Assembly: GCA_029817715.1 (NCBI GenBank)
Contig: JARUPY010000390.1
Coordinates: 1 to 64,000 of the forward strand
Direction of reading: 5' to 3'
DNA length: 64,000 nucleotides
From: Melastoma dodecandrum
Lineage: Eukaryota; Streptophyta; Magnoliopsida; Myrtales; Melastomataceae
Notes under the pieces: generated by a model
The model's database searches: none
What the model was told of the DNA's origin: nothing
The model's input: the letters and a program-made list of their open reading frames with translations, nothing else
Shown here: piece after piece, positions 36,425 to 49,622 of the stretch
Numbering within the stretch: the stretch's first letter is position 1
Layout of the letters: the number at the start of each line of letters is the position of its first letter
Made by a program: the position numbers and the translations under genes

Positions 36425-38550
36425 GAGAACCTGTCTTATTACAATTTTGGGGCAGCGCGGGGAAATAAGATACAGCTGTCTGATGAGGAGATCCCTCTTC
36501 CTCTTTTTTATTAAGTTATTACAACTCATCCCCTACTCTCTTACCAATAGCCAAAGGGGAAGAATCTCCCCATGAAGCCACTGCTATCTTATTAAACTTG
36601 TTGCAAACTTTCACCTGTGTCAATCATTTCACAATCTGTGTGCGGGGGGCCAAAGTCACGTCAATCGCACAGATGGGTATAATTAAGGTGTCCTTTCCAT
36701 TCAAGGACGAGGGACATTTGTATATCATTGAAAATATCAAAAGAATCCCCCACAGCCCCTGGCCCCAACTCAACCAAAAACCCATCATTCGCTTGTCACG
36801 TTTACATTTTTTTATATCATGTTGACACCTAGACAGGTTGTGTCTGACCAGATGTAATGCCACGTATACCCTCTTTGAGTACCCTTTTGGAAGTACATTA
36901 TCCACATGAGCATGAATGTAAGAAAAACCCTAATAGCTTTTAGCCCCCCCTAATATTTATATGTATAAAGGGAATTGGGACCAGGGAATATGGGCAACGT
37001 GGCAAACGAAGATAACCTTTCATTCGTCCCTTTCCTTTTGCTAAAGAGGAATACGCGTTTTTCCATTTTAGAGTTACAAAAAGCCTCCCCCGTGTGTTTT
37101 AAGCCCAACCATTACTCCGGCGGTATGAATGCATTCAGGTTTTCAATTGAACATTTGAAAGAAGTAAGTTAGTACTTCCATCCATCGCAACTCACCCCGT
37201 AACATCAAATGTTATATCCATCAATCCCTATTCAATACTATATCAAGTCATGGTTGAGCTATCTTCCACCACCGGCGCGGAGCTCCTGTCTTGTTCATTA
37301 ACTTAACCCCGGCTCGAACCGAATTAGTTAGAGTCCTGGGTGACAGATTAACTGCCGCTAGCGACAGAATGGTGAGGAATTTTTGATGCCATGGAACCAT
37401 AATTTTACTTGACTTAAATGACATTTGTTTTGGACCTCTCTCTGCCTAAACTAAACTTTAATTTGGTACTCACCTGCCTAAATCAATCATTTTCAGATGA
37501 AGAAAAGATCACCCCTATAATGTTATGTTTGGTTTGGTTTGGTTGGGTTGGATTGGTACTACTTAGGTTACATTTTCCTTAACATTTCTACAGAATGCCG
37601 TGTAGAAAATGTAAAACAACGATTGACTAAACCGACGGCAACGAAACATCAAATTTAAGAAAATCTCCCATAGGTCGGTAGATCATTTCCTTTTGTTTCC
37701 CCCAATGTGTCACGTGGTCGCAAAGATAAAACCACGCTACCGGAAACAACTCCGAACGTCGTCACGGACCGGAGCCACGGGTGCAATAATCCGTCTGTTC
37801 ATATTCCACATGGTTTGGGATAATGGGCCTGGCCTCAACCAAATCGTCGGCCCTTATCACGAGCCCAAGCCCATTTACATGCTAAGATTTGGGCCGAGGG
37901 TTCTAGGCCCATGTAACCTCTCCTTAATGGGCCTCGTCGCGATGTCCGAGATTCCTCCGCATAACTAGATCTTCTACACAAAATATTACCGTTGAGAAGA
38001 CAGGACCCGAGCTGCGTGAGGCCGCGGTCCTTCTCGTTGTCGATGAATTTAGTCTAAGAAACGTACGCATCGAGATGATGCCCGCGAATATTAGGAATGC
38101 GACGAGATGCAACGCACATGCAAGGGCGTACCTAAACTTTCTTTTGTACATTCATTCATTACATTGCAATTGCATACACCACCGACTCGTTCCTCCTGAT
38201 AATCTTGATCTCAACGGCTATGTAACTAGAAAACAAGCTTGGGTTTGCAGGGAACTGCTGCTGCACTGGGCGAATTGAATTGGGAATTGAATTGACGTTT
38301 TCTGTCCTTTGTGGTCTTTTTGGTTTTTGGTTCTCCCAAGGAAACTCTGTTGGTAGCTTTTTAACCCTCCGTCCAACGTTCATCAGATTTTGATTCCTTT
38401 ATAGCCGTCGGATCCACGTGGTTCCATCTCCCATTTTATTTACTCTTCTTCTTCATCTTGGGGTGGTTTGTTCACTTTTTACCTCCGCCTTTCTCCCCAG
38501 CTCGTTTGCTCTTTCAGGGTCTCCTTTTCTTTGTTTGTGTTTGAGTCCAT

Positions 38551-38861
38551 ATGGGTGGTGTTGCTGCTTCTGCTGTTGTCCTCCTCCTCGTCTTCTTTGT
38601 GGGTTCTACTGCCGTCACCGCCGATGAAGGTATCATCATCCTCGTCGCCTTCTTACACCCCACTTGCCTTTCTCGTTCTCTTTGTCCGAATGCCATTTTT
38701 CTGGGTCTCTAGGAATACATGTTTGTCGGAGTTAAATGGGGGCTGTAAGAAAGAAAAAAAGAGATAAAACGACTCTTCGGTGGGGGTTTGGGTGTTCCTG
38801 TGACCTACCTGAAACAGAGATTTTTCATTGGCGAGGGAGCAAGAATGTTCCCCGTGTGTTT

Positions 38862-38893
<32 letters not shown>

Positions 38894-40453
38894 TAGTGCG
38901 ATCTGTTTTGATCGAAATGTGGGTGTTGTTTGGCTTGTTCTCCTTGCAGACGCCTTCGTCGGTGTTAATATCGGAACCGATCTTTCCGACATGCCGCACC
39001 CGACTCAAGTAGTGGCCTTGCTTAAAGCCCAGAATATCCACCACATCCGGCTTTACAATGCTGACCGGGGAATGCTTGTTGCACTTGCGAACTCCGGCAT
39101 TCAGGTCATGGTTTCAGTCCCCAATGAACAGATACTCGGGATCGGTCAGTCTAACTCGACCGCGGCCAATTGGGTTTCCCAGAATGTTGTCGCGCATTAC
39201 CCGGCGACCAACATCACAGCGATCGCTGTCGGTTCTGAGGTTCTGAACACCCTCCCTAATGCCGCGCCTATCCTGGTTAATGCCCTCAAGTTCATCCACT
39301 CGGCTCTAGTGGCATCCAACCTCGACAGGCAGATCAAAGTATCGACGCCGCTCTCTTCATCGATAATCCTCGACCCTTTCCCGCCGTCCCAGGCTTTCTT
39401 CAACAAGTCGATGAATTCTGTGCTGGTCCCGATGCTGAGCTTCCTGCAGACAACCGGTTCATACCTAATGCTCAACGTTTACCCATACTACGACTATATG
39501 CAGTCGAATGGGTTGATTCTCTTGGATTACGCTCTGTTCAAGCCTCTACCTTCGAACAAAGAGGCCGTGGATCCAAACACTCTTCTTCACTACACGAACG
39601 TCTTCGACGCGGCCATTGATGCAGTATACTTTGCAATGTCGTATCTCAACTTCACCAATGTTCCTGTTGTGGTGACCGAGTCCGGGTGGCCGTCTAAAGG
39701 TGACACCAAGGAGCCTGATGTTACAATGGAAAACGCCAACACTTACAATAGCAATTTGATCAGGCATGTCCTCAACAAGACGGGGACCCCAAAACACCCG
39801 GGAATAGCCTTGAGCACCTACATCTACGAGCTGTACAATGAGGACATGAAACCGGGCTCGCTCTCGGAGAAGAATTGGGGATTGTTCGATGAAACCGGCA
39901 AGCCAATCTATATTCTGCGCTTGACGGGATCAGGATCAGTCCTGTCAAATGGCACGACAAATCAAACATATTGCACGGCAAGGGAAGGCGCGGATCCGAA
40001 AATGCTGCAGGCCGCGTTGGATTGGGCTTGCGGTGCTGGTAAAGTCGACTGCTCCCCGTTGATGCAGGGTGAGCAGTGCTACGAGCCTGATACTGTTACT
40101 GCACACGCAGCATATGCCTTCGACGCGTACTACCATCAAATGGGGAAGGCCCCAGGTACTTGTGATTTCAATGGGGTGGCTGCAGTCACGACGACAGATC
40201 CCAGCCACGGCACCTGCCTATTTTCCGGAAGGTAAAAATTGAGTTCTGCTAAGTCGACATCCCTTCCGCGGCGAATACTAACTACATTATTTTCTGCTTT
40301 GTCAGCATCGGGAGGAACGCAACCCTGAGCAACATAACAGCTCCGTCGATGAACTCCACGGTCTCCGCATCGGGCGTGGGATACCCGTACTACATTGGTG
40401 TCATCCCAACCTTGCTACAGATCGCAGCAATGATGTGGACTTCAGTGTTATAG
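38551..40453 (+). CDS. GPI-anchored GH17 endo-1,3-beta-glucanase with X8 (CBM43) domain
   Basis: Hydrolyses beta-1,3-glucan such as callose at the cell wall or plasmodesmata. Three exons, 38551-38629, 38950-40231 and 40306-40453, join in frame to 502 residues. Residues 1-24 form a signal peptide (MGGVAASAVVLLLVFFVGST). The GH17 barrel runs from about 27 to 350: FVGVNIGTDLSDMP start, acid/base Glu123 in VGSEVL, nucleophile Glu270 in VVVTESGWPSKG. The X8 domain runs from about Cys368 to Cys449 with the paired cysteines of CxxCGAGKVDCSPLMQGEQCYEP and GTCDF. A hydrophobic C-terminus (YYIGVIPTLLQIAAMMWTSVL), preceded by a Ser/Asn-rich linker, fits GPI anchoring. Exon 1 encodes essentially the signal peptide only, as in related genes. 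The architecture matches Arabidopsis E13L proteins such as At1g66250. A poly-G run lies in intron 1. Confidence 0.95.
38872..38891. repeat. Poly-T/poly-G tract in glucanase intron 1
   Basis: About 12 T followed by about 20 G inside intron 1. It lies outside the coding exons, so it does not affect the protein. Confidence 0.9.
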
Positions 40454-41074
40454 GTTTGGTATGCCCCACGAATGAAGATTAGAGGGTAGTCTACTTCCTG
40501 ATTCAATCATTTTTGTGATCGTTTAGACGATTGTTAATTGATTCATATTTGGCTACCCTTTTTCCTTTAGCGACTTCCTCCGACGCCTACCGACGGGTCG
40601 CAAAATGGCCTGGCCGAATTTGGCCTGAGTTCATTGTGCAAGTTAAGTCAATTTAGCGAACCAAACTCTCGAATCATCCTACTGAAGTATTAACCTTCAG
40701 ATCGCCCGCGGCAGCCCCCCTATTCACATTCGGACAACTAAGTTGGTTACTTATTGTCTCCTACTATCAGCGCCGGCCATTGACCCGGGCGTCCGCCGGT
40801 TACCGGGACGTTGCATCTGGACTTGGTATAATAAATGCAACGTTTTTACCACCAGCCCCTAAAACAGAAAACAGTAACTGTAATTAATCCAGTTTTAAAG
40901 GTGGGATTTTTTTTACTTTGGTCATCCTTGTTCCAGAAGCAAGTCATCATTCAATTGGATGGAACCTCCCTGAAGTAAAAGGACACCGACTGGAAACTCC
41001 GCCGCGGAAGCTTCCTGTTTGACCCGACTCGATAAGGAACTGCGTTCATACCCCCACGACGACGCCGGAGGAGG
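40454..41074. other. Intergenic, glucanase 3' flank to lipase 5' flank
   Basis: Glucanase 3' UTR and the lipase promoter/leader share these 620 bases. No other gene seen. Confidence 0.6.
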
Positions 41075-43327
41075 ATGTCGGTGTCGTGCGGGGTGGAGTG
41101 CGTCCTCGTCCTTGGATGCTTCCGTTGGGCGTGGAAGCGCTGCACCTACATCGGCTCCGACGACAGCATCACCTGGCCGATCGCCACCCCCGACGAGTTC
41201 GAATCCGTTCCCCGGATCTGCCGTGTGATCCTCGCCGTCTACGAGGCAGACCTCGATCAGCCCCAGTATCTCCCGCCGGGATCTGTCGACCCCCGGTTGG
41301 TGGTTAAGCGGGTGAACTATGACAAGACTGAAGGGCGGGCTCCTCCGTATTTGATTTATGTCGATAGGGAGAACAAGGACATTGTTCTGGCCTTGCGCGG
41401 GCTAAACCTCGTTAAGGATTCGGACTACAAAACCTTGCTCGATAACCGCCTCGGGATGCAGATGTTCGATGGCGGGTATGTCGATCCTGCTGTTGCAATC
41501 CAACTTTCGGTTGATGTTGATGTTAGAGAGTTTAGAGATGGCCGTAGGAAAGAGTAGAAGGTATGCGTCGCTGGGAAGAGGGGGTGCTCCATTAGTAGTC
41601 ACAATTCCAGCATCCTCTGGCCATTTGGATGGTTGATTTGATTTTTATGTGCATTCTGTTTGATCGACTCGGGTTTGGGTGTTAGTACCGGATGAGGAGA
41701 CTAATCAAGTAGGATATGGATACATGAGCCTCCGATTTGGGCCAAGAGTGTGGCATTTCATGCATTTAACTTGATTCTTCAATATGAGTTCGCGTGGTTT
41801 GTAATTTGTGGTTGGAGTATGAGTTGGGTTTGCTGCAAAGATCTCATCTTGATGTGAGCCTGGTAACTATTACCAATGCTGGTTGGATCAGTTCCTGATT
41901 GGATGTGATTAAACTCTTAAGGGATATTCAATTGGTGATTAGTAGGTTTTTTTTTTTTTAATTTCGACTAGCTTTTAGAGTGTTTGAGTAGATACATGAT
42001 GTAACAGCTATGTGCATCACGGGCTTATGAAGGCAGCGGTTTGGGTTTTGAATGAGGAGGCTGAGACCTTGGGGAGATTGTGGCAGGAGACGGGAAGGGA
42101 GTACCGGATGGTGTTTGCAGGGCACTCACTCGGTTCTGGGGTCGCGGCACTGCTTGCAGTGATTGCTGCAAATCACGGGGAAAAGTTGGGTGGCGTTCCT
42201 AGGAAGATGGTGAGATGTTATGCAGTAGCACCTGCGAGATGTATGTCGCTGAACTTATCAGTGAGATATGCAGATGTTATACATTCAATTGTTTTGCAGG
42301 TGAGTGCCTTGTTGTTAGACTTCTTCTTTTTGTTTTAGATCTAGTTGCATTCCGACTTCTGTTTTTATCATATATCCAGGACGATTTTCTGCCGAGAACT
42401 GCCACCCCGTTGGAAGACATTTTCAAGTCGATTTTTTGGTGAGTTCCAGTAATCAGAGGCGAAACACATCCTTCTTAAATTGTACATGTCTCTGCGAATG
42501 CTTATGGAGGGAGCAGAGTTGTCATTGTCATTTCTTAATCCATGCCTTGCTGCTTTCAATTTCGACAGCTTGCCATGCCTGTTGTTCTTCGTGTGCCTAA
42601 GGGACACGTTCATACCCGAGGGCAGAAAGCTTCGAGATCCCAGAAGGCTCTACGCGCCGGGGAGAATGTACCACATTGTTGAAAGGAGATTTTGTAGGTA
42701 TTAAGTTCTACAATCATCTCTTGCTCCTGTTTATCGGTTGCTGCTCGAAATATTAACCCCCTTGGAGCCTCAGATGTGGTAGATATCCTCCGGAAGTGAG
42801 GACTGCAATACCAGTAGATGGCAGATTCGAGCACATTGTTTTATCTTGTAATGCGACTTCGGATCACGGGATTATCTGGATAGAAAGGGAAGCAGAGAAA
42901 GCATTACAAGTACGTGGATCACATTTCATTTTCATCATCTTGTGATGCGAGACTGGATCATGTGATGGGCTAACTGTGACGTCTGCTGCAGCTCATGAAA
43001 GAGGGGAGTACCGAAACTGCAAGGACACCTCCCAGGACTCAGAAGATGGTGAGACAGAAGACTTTCGAAGAAGAACACAAGATCGCGATCGAGAGAGCCG
43101 TCAGCCTGAACATCCCCCACGCCTCTGAACCGCTGTCGGATGTTAGCATTGAGGATACAGAAGAGGGGAACATCCCTATAGAAGAGTGCCAGGACGATGT
43201 GGATGGTAAGGGCCTGGGGGGCACGCCGCGCGGGGTGAGGAACAGCTGGGACGAGGTGGTCATGAAGGTGTTGGAGAAGAAGAGGAGTGAAGAGCAGCCG
43301 GATAGAGAGAATCACGACAGATCATGA
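41075..43327 (+). CDS. Class-3 lipase, sn1-diacylglycerol-lipase-like
   Basis: Predicted alpha/beta-hydrolase acting on acylglycerols; the Arabidopsis relative At5g37710 was annotated as a calmodulin-binding heat-shock protein. Six exons, 41075-41475, 42008-42299, 42380-42438, 42569-42697, 42774-42909 and 42992-43327, follow GT-AG rules and give 450 residues with no frame break. The N-terminus has CVLVLGCFRWAWKRC, a short hydrophobic segment. Catalytic Ser174 lies in the elbow FAGHSLGSGVA; QDDFLPRTATPLEDIF is a likely site for the acid, and FEHIVLS or a nearby histidine may complete the triad (inferred). APARCMSLNLSVRYADV and RDPRRLYAPGRMYHIVERR are hallmarks of this subfamily. The C-terminal 110 residues are charged and probably flexible. 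Open frames continuing into intron 1 and intron 2 are not coding. Confidence 0.93.
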
Positions 43328-45692
43328 CCACCAATTTGTGTACTCACATAAATTAATTCCCTTGGATGCAATTTTCTTTATTTCACTTTATGAAGAAGAT
43401 GATCATAAAATTACAAACGCAACGGATATTCACTACAACAGCATGACAACATAATGATCTTTCAGGAAAAAACTATGTAAATACTAACAGTGCATAAGTT
43501 ATGTAATTTGAGACGTGTTAGATAAAAAAAACCTACCAAAATTTTAGATTTTTATCAATTTACAGAAAGAAGTATCGCATTGAAAATAGATTATTTATAA
43601 TATAATTTTTTTTTTGTTTACGGTTTTAGAAAGCTTATATTTGTGTTTAAGAAAAATGGGAACTAAAAATGCAATGTTATGATTTTCTTTTTAGCTCACA
43701 CTCACTCAAAGGGAAGATGTCGATGGGATTGGTTACAAATTATCCTGTGGCTGGGGAAGAAATGAATGTTTTGACAGGGAAAATGGCGATGTAGAAGGAG
43801 TCGACGCAGATAAAGACGTGGCTTTCATAACTATTTGCATTCATGCAGTCACCTGGTTTAGCATTGGAAAGACCTGTTCGTCAGGCCACCGCCGAGGAAA
43901 AGGTCATTAAATTCATGGGTGTACTTTGATACGGTGCTCGAGATGAATTTTACCGTAGATTGAACTATTATGACTTTACAGATTGAACTATTATGACTTT
44001 ACAGAAATTGTAACATTCAGTAATATACTTTATAATAAAGGAAAAATATCACGAAAATATTTTCTACATCCTCCGATGATCATTTCATATTGATTAGAAA
44101 ATATTTTTATAATAAGATATTTTAATTAATAATTAATTAATAATTATCTTAATTAATTCATTAATTCAAAGAAGAATATTTGTAGGAATATTATTTGAAT
44201 TAATATTAAACTAATTACCTCGTAAGATAAACCATTAAAAGTAAAAAATAAAATATTTTTCTTAATAAAAAAAATTATCCTGTTAATTTTGAATATTTTT
44301 ATTTAACCTTTTGTGTGAGAGAGAATGTTATTTAAAAATCACTTCCAATTGAATAATTCACATGAATTTCGTCTGGATACAATGACAAACTAATCCGGAA
44401 CGAATTAATGAACCTTCTATAGTGGTTTATCGCGGGATTAAAACGTCCAACTAACACAAAATTAATTTTAAATAGTCCCCGACAGATATACGCTGATTCC
44501 TCTTAGAGTAGTAATTTTAATTTTTCAAGTCTTTTTTTTTTTTTTTGCTTCTAATGGATTCGTTTGGTGCATCTCTAGTTCCATGGCCACTTCAAAGTCA
44601 CAAGGTGAACAAGTGCTGGGAAGTCATCAAATTCTGCACTGACCCATGCTCTTGCAACTCAAGAAGGTTCTCCAGAAGAGATTGGATCAGGCTCATTAAG
44701 GCAACTAATTATTTGTAGCAACTAGCTCATTTCTTTAGAGATTAGATCTCCAAGGGGTCTCCAGAAGATGATTTCTTCGCTTGACTTGTTTAGGTGGTGT
44801 AGGCTGGCCGAACAACTGCTTCCTCACGGTCAAAGGATTAACCTAATAGTGAAAGGATTCACCCGTCTGTTCCCCGGACAACAAAAACAAGTTGGTTCTC
44901 CCTGGGCAGCAAGTCTCCGACAGTTCCAGGATGATCCATTTGTCACTGTCCTGATCAGAAGGGGATCACGAGCATGTATTCCTGGAAGAAAACGAAACCT
45001 TTGACGAGGAAAGGTCGAGTAAGACTAAACGATGCCAGTGTGGTTTTATGGTTAAGAGGAACTATTATTGTATTTACCACCGGTTTTCTTCCTGGTTAAC
45101 TTTTTGAGAATTTACCCTTCATTGCAGCAATTTATAATATTACCACATTGTCCTGCATCCATGCTTTGGTAGGCTCTTCTTGAACTTCTCAAAATAGACC
45201 TTTAACCTAGAAGAGAATAGCTAATGGCGAGTTGGCCATGTCAGATAAGGATCTCAGCCGGCAAGCCGTGGAGGCAGACAAGCAACCTTTGCTTTTGAAC
45301 AATGACGTCGACGCACTTTGCCCATATTACAAATTTCAACAAAGAAGAAAAAATTCTAAGCGACTTTTTATTGTTTATGGCCGAAGGTCAAGCGAACAGA
45401 GGCGAATATCACCCAGACCATAATTCTGTAGAAGGCAAGCCAACAAAACTAGGCGGCTGCTCCTGCTGTTGTTTTAAGTCTGGTTTTCGACGTCAAGATA
45501 GTAAAAAACTCTTTATTAGAGAGACTCCCAACATAGCCCCCTGACTTTTCTTGCTTTTGAAGGGCTTTGTTGTCGAAAAAGCTGATCTATTGCCTCGGTG
45601 GAAACATAAACTTAAGACTACCTTTTGATTTCCGTGGTCGTCATCAGTTGGATATGCTGTCTTCATCTGCTTCATACACTGTAGTCATAGAT
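43328..45692. other. Convergent intergenic region
   Basis: AT-rich 2.4 kb between the lipase stop and the stop of the convergent TMEM214-like gene. It holds a perfect 23-base tandem duplication at 43958-44003. A short open frame at 44768-45004 shows no domain. No gene is recognised. Confidence 0.55.
43958..44003. repeat. Perfect 23-bp tandem duplication
   Basis: Two identical adjacent copies of a 23-base unit, 43958-43980 and 43981-44003. Confidence 0.95.
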
Positions 45693-47747
45693 TTAGGAGG
45701 TCTTGGCAAAGTTGAGGATCGCCGAGAGCTTCTCTGAGTCCAGATACTCAATGTTCTGGGACAAGATGGCAGCGATAAGAGCCAGTAGAGATATAACTGC
45801 CAGGAACTTGATGCATCCATTTCCTCCCGACACTCGCCCCAAAATTACTTTACAGTATTTGTTGGACTCCTTAAGTAAGGAGTGGCGAGAGTCATCCGCC
45901 TTGGCCAGGGCGCTCTTGTTCTGTCAAAATCATGTACAAAAAGTAAAAAGTTAACAAAAGGACCTGTCAGCCAGGACAAGTATGAAACATGAATTCTAAT
46001 CAACATGGTGTACAGCACGAATCACTGAAAAACAAATGCACGAGCATGTGGACCGTAAATTGTCGGTCGATATGAGGCAAACAGAACATGCAAATTCTTT
46101 TATATATGTTCTTTGCAACTGATGTTGACACATGTTAAAGTTGATATCTCAAACTCTTGGGTGAAACCTCTCATGTAGAAAAATATTTATCTATAAATTT
46201 TCAACAATGCGATTTCCAGGAAAACATAAGTTAGTAAAGAAGATGACTGCTTTCCTTTGTGTCAAATTATTAGCTTTAGTTTGGTAGCAAGACTGGTAAG
46301 AAACAGTCTCAGGAACGCAATCTAATGTCCAGTATAAAATATTCTTGAGCAATCATTATACTTCGGCTGATAGGTTGGGAGACTGTACCTTCAGCTTGAA
46401 AAGCTTTATGGCTTCCTTTAAAGGCTCCAAACTGCTCTTATCAAAGTTCACGTTCGAATTGGACATCTTTCTGAGAATGAGAACACTAGCTTGGAGATTG
46501 TCCAAATATAATTTATCCTGTTTTTAGAAACAAGGAAGTTTGGACTTATAACCCCATTAAAGACGTAAAATGTGACAGAAAAAAGAGAAACGGTATGGCT
46601 GTGAGATGTATGAGATGCTTACCCAGTGCTTGTAACATTCATGGTTTTGAGACAAACACCACACAAAAATGTCACTCCCTTCACTAGAAAGTTTAGGAGA
46701 GCCTGAAACACACATTTAGTCCAATTACAAGGAAATCACTGGTACTATAGAGTAATTTTAATATGACCGTGTACAATTGTATACAATTTCCTATTTTACC
46801 TTCTCCGGCAGCTTTAATGGCAAAGCTTGCGAGCTGCAATGCCAACTGTTTCGCTGCTTTGCTTCCAGAAGAGCCAGCCAGGCCAACCTCTCTCAATGTT
46901 GGATAAATTGCCTCCAATCGCTCAGTTTCCTTAGGACATCAAAAACAAAAAGTATAGCGCCACCATATCTTTGGACAATAAACACACTTGTTAACAATAA
47001 TGCCACAATTCTGCACAGTTAACCCAGTTCACCTTAATTTGAGTCGCTGGAAACGTGAGCCTCATCAGAAGATCAAGTGCTGATGGAGGCACCAAGCGCT
47101 CTCCCTTCCTTACTGCACCATTCACCAAGATAGCCCGGGATTTAGGGACGGAAAGGATCCTAAAGCACAGTTGATAGTCTCAGGGATCAGCTCAAGCGGA
47201 GACAGAGAGTACAAATGACAGAAAAGGGACATAAGACTGAAGAAGGGCTCTAGAACCTCTCCACCAGCTGCAATATCAAGTCCCGGGACTGTGGATTATA
47301 TCCCGACTTGCTGCTCATCACTGGCAAGAGAACATTAACCCACAAGTAAAGTCCCACGGACAAGTCCCCTTCGGATGCCTGCAAAATGGGAATTCAAGCT
47401 TAAGATGACAATAAGCTAGGAAACTTCAATGCCAAAAACAAAGCATTGCTGACAGTCACCTGAGAAATTGCCCAGACAATCACAGGAAGCTTATCTTGTC
47501 CCAAGTATTTTGGACTGTCCTTCACCACAGGCAATAAACTAACTAAAGCATCTGGCTTTCGCCGCAGGACCATGGCCAAAACAAGAAATATGGCAACCTG
47601 TGGCATGTTGATGTAGATAGAGAGAACTAAATTAGTGGTAGAAAAAAGAAACAACATTTAATGAAACACAACAGCAAGCTCCTGATAGTAGTCACAGGGT
47701 ACATTGTTCCATTTCTATAAATCAAGTAAAAGGCTCCAAAACTCCCA

Positions 47748-47784
<37 letters not shown>

Positions 47785-49622
47785 CCAAGGTGAACATATT
47801 GTTACCTATCAGTTCACATCAACCTTTAGGAACATGGTTAGAACTTAGGAGATATAAAGGCTTGAAAAGCTTACACAATCAAGTGTCCAAAGTGTCTAAA
47901 AAAAGCATGCATGACATAAAATATCGCTATTGACAAGTTATTAATAAAATAATGACCTAAGTGTTATGGCTAAATCAAAGGCTGTTGAAAGTTTCATATT
48001 AAGACTAGCTCAATAATTCCCGCACTTGATTACTGAAAGTGTATGGGGAAATAAGAGAACATTATATCTTCCATAAGTTGATATAGACAGGACAATGTTA
48101 TCAAACTTTATAACCAAAAAGGGCAATCAACCTGTGACTTTGAAGATGCTGGCTGAGAGACCTTTTTGGATCCTTTAGTGGGTCCAAGATGACTCGACAG
48201 GTCGGTAAATATACTGTCAAGCGACCACAAGACAAAGGAACTAAGTGCTTCCACAGATCGCTTGCTAATCCAGTCAACTGACGTCTTATAAATATCTTCA
48301 CGGACCTGAGTGAGAGGGATCTGACAGCAAACCATACTCGATTCTTTGAATAGTGATATACTATTTGAGTTCCGAAAAACCATATCAAACAAACAGGGAC
48401 TATGCTTCATGCCACAACATTCACAGGATAAAATTGGTTGAGCATCAGTAAATCAAACAAACAGGGACTATGCTTCATGCCACAACATTCACAGGATAAA
48501 ATTGGTTGACCATCAGTATGTCTGGTGATGTACATTAATTGAAGCTTACTTCAGTATTTGGATGCTCCTTACAATAGAGAAGTAAGTTGCGGCCAGCCAC
48601 ATGCAAATGATAATTCTAAAAACCATCCTTCACCCATTACCAAGACACATCACGCGCGGAGCATCACCGTTGCCATAAACACAGTTACCAAAATTTTGAA
48701 AACTCCTTTACAAAACCAGTGGTTCATCATCTCCAATTTCACGCTTTATACTGATTACAGGTAAACTGAACAGCATGGACGAAGAAGCATGATCTTATGT
48801 TCATGTTTGCAGCAAATGTGCAGAACAGGAAAAAAAGCTGCCCAATGATTGCGTTTAAGTCGCCACTTACATCAACCAACTTGGCAACAGTAGATTCCTT
48901 AAACATCTTAACCCAAGGAAACTGCGCAGCGCTCACAGATGCAAAAGCACGCCCGAAATAATCAGCGAACCGCATTATCTGTATATCCTGCTGGGTTTCA
49001 TAGGATGCCTGTACGTATCACGGGAAAGAGAACATCAACTCTTTTTGCAAGAAACGTCTTAAATTGCAATCGCCATTAATCTATAATTATCGGGCAAAAT
49101 AAACTCGAGTTTATCCAATGATTATCATCAACCTACCGTAATTTCAGCAATGAAAGCGCAAAGATCACCGGCATCCATCCTTGCAGCAGCCTCGGAGACC
49201 GTGACCTTAGGCTTCTTTGGCTTCTTTTGCCGAAGCTTCTTAACCTCCCCAGCGCCGGCATCCGCCCCGGAAACCTCCACATCGCTGTCCTCCTCACTAT
49301 CCTCCCCAGACTTCCTCCTCACGACCGGCGCCTCCACCGCCAAAGCAGCCGCCCGGGCCTCGAGCAGCTTCCTCCGCCGCTCCTCGGCATGAGCCTCAAT
49401 TGACCTGAAAACATCCCCAGCGCCACCGCCATTGGGGATCGAATCAGACTGGTTCTGACCCTGGGGCTTCAAAGCAGCCGCCTTCCGGTTACGCTTGGGG
49501 TAGGAAACCGTCTGCCAACCAGAATCGGCGTTTTTCTGCTTATGGGTAGTCGCGACAGAAGCGGAACTCATATCGATCAGGTCTGATTCGTGTTCCAGAA
49601 TCGCAGCTGCGTTGCCGTCCAT
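45693..49622 (-). CDS. TMEM214: TMEM214-like protein
   Basis: Animal TMEM214 is an ER membrane protein linked to stress-induced caspase signalling; the plant role is not established. Ten exons on the minus strand join exactly in frame to 588 residues: 49137-49622, 48871-49008, 48132-48320, 47460-47597, 47257-47378, 47033-47159, 46800-46929, 46623-46702, 46389-46517, 45693-45920. Exon 1 encodes a polar, coiled N-terminus with SGWQTVSYPKRNRKA, AEERRRKLLEARAAA and a lysine-rich KKPKKPKVTVSEAA. Exon 2 has IMRFADYFGRAF and PWVKMFKES, the most conserved block. Later come DIYKTSVDWI, MVLRRKPDAL, PKYLGQDKLPVIVW and AVRKGERLVPP. The last exon contains the hydrophobic helix FLAVISLLALIAAIL followed by a short lumenal or cytosolic tail. 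The order and length match Arabidopsis At1g23170/At1g70770 as I recall them. Confidence 0.93.
47750..47782. repeat. Poly-C tract in TMEM214 intron 3
   Basis: 33 uninterrupted C between exons 4 and 3. The exons on either side are intact. Confidence 0.95.
48384..48518. repeat. 67-bp tandem duplication in TMEM214 intron 2
   Basis: Copies at 48384-48450 and 48452-48518, separated by one A. They differ at a single site (GAG versus GAC near the right end). The duplication is recent and entirely intronic. Confidence 0.93.

Larger units (their letters stand above)
34585..38550. other. Intergenic region between MYB and glucanase genes
   Basis: About 4 kb, mostly AT-rich, without a recognised gene. 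It contains a palindromic TGACGTCA box at 35111-35118, an AGA microsatellite near 36399-36424, and short open frames (36598-36825, 36975-37172, 37693-37968) with no domain or splice support. The last 200 bases before 38551 are probably promoter and leader of the glucanase gene. Confidence 0.5.
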
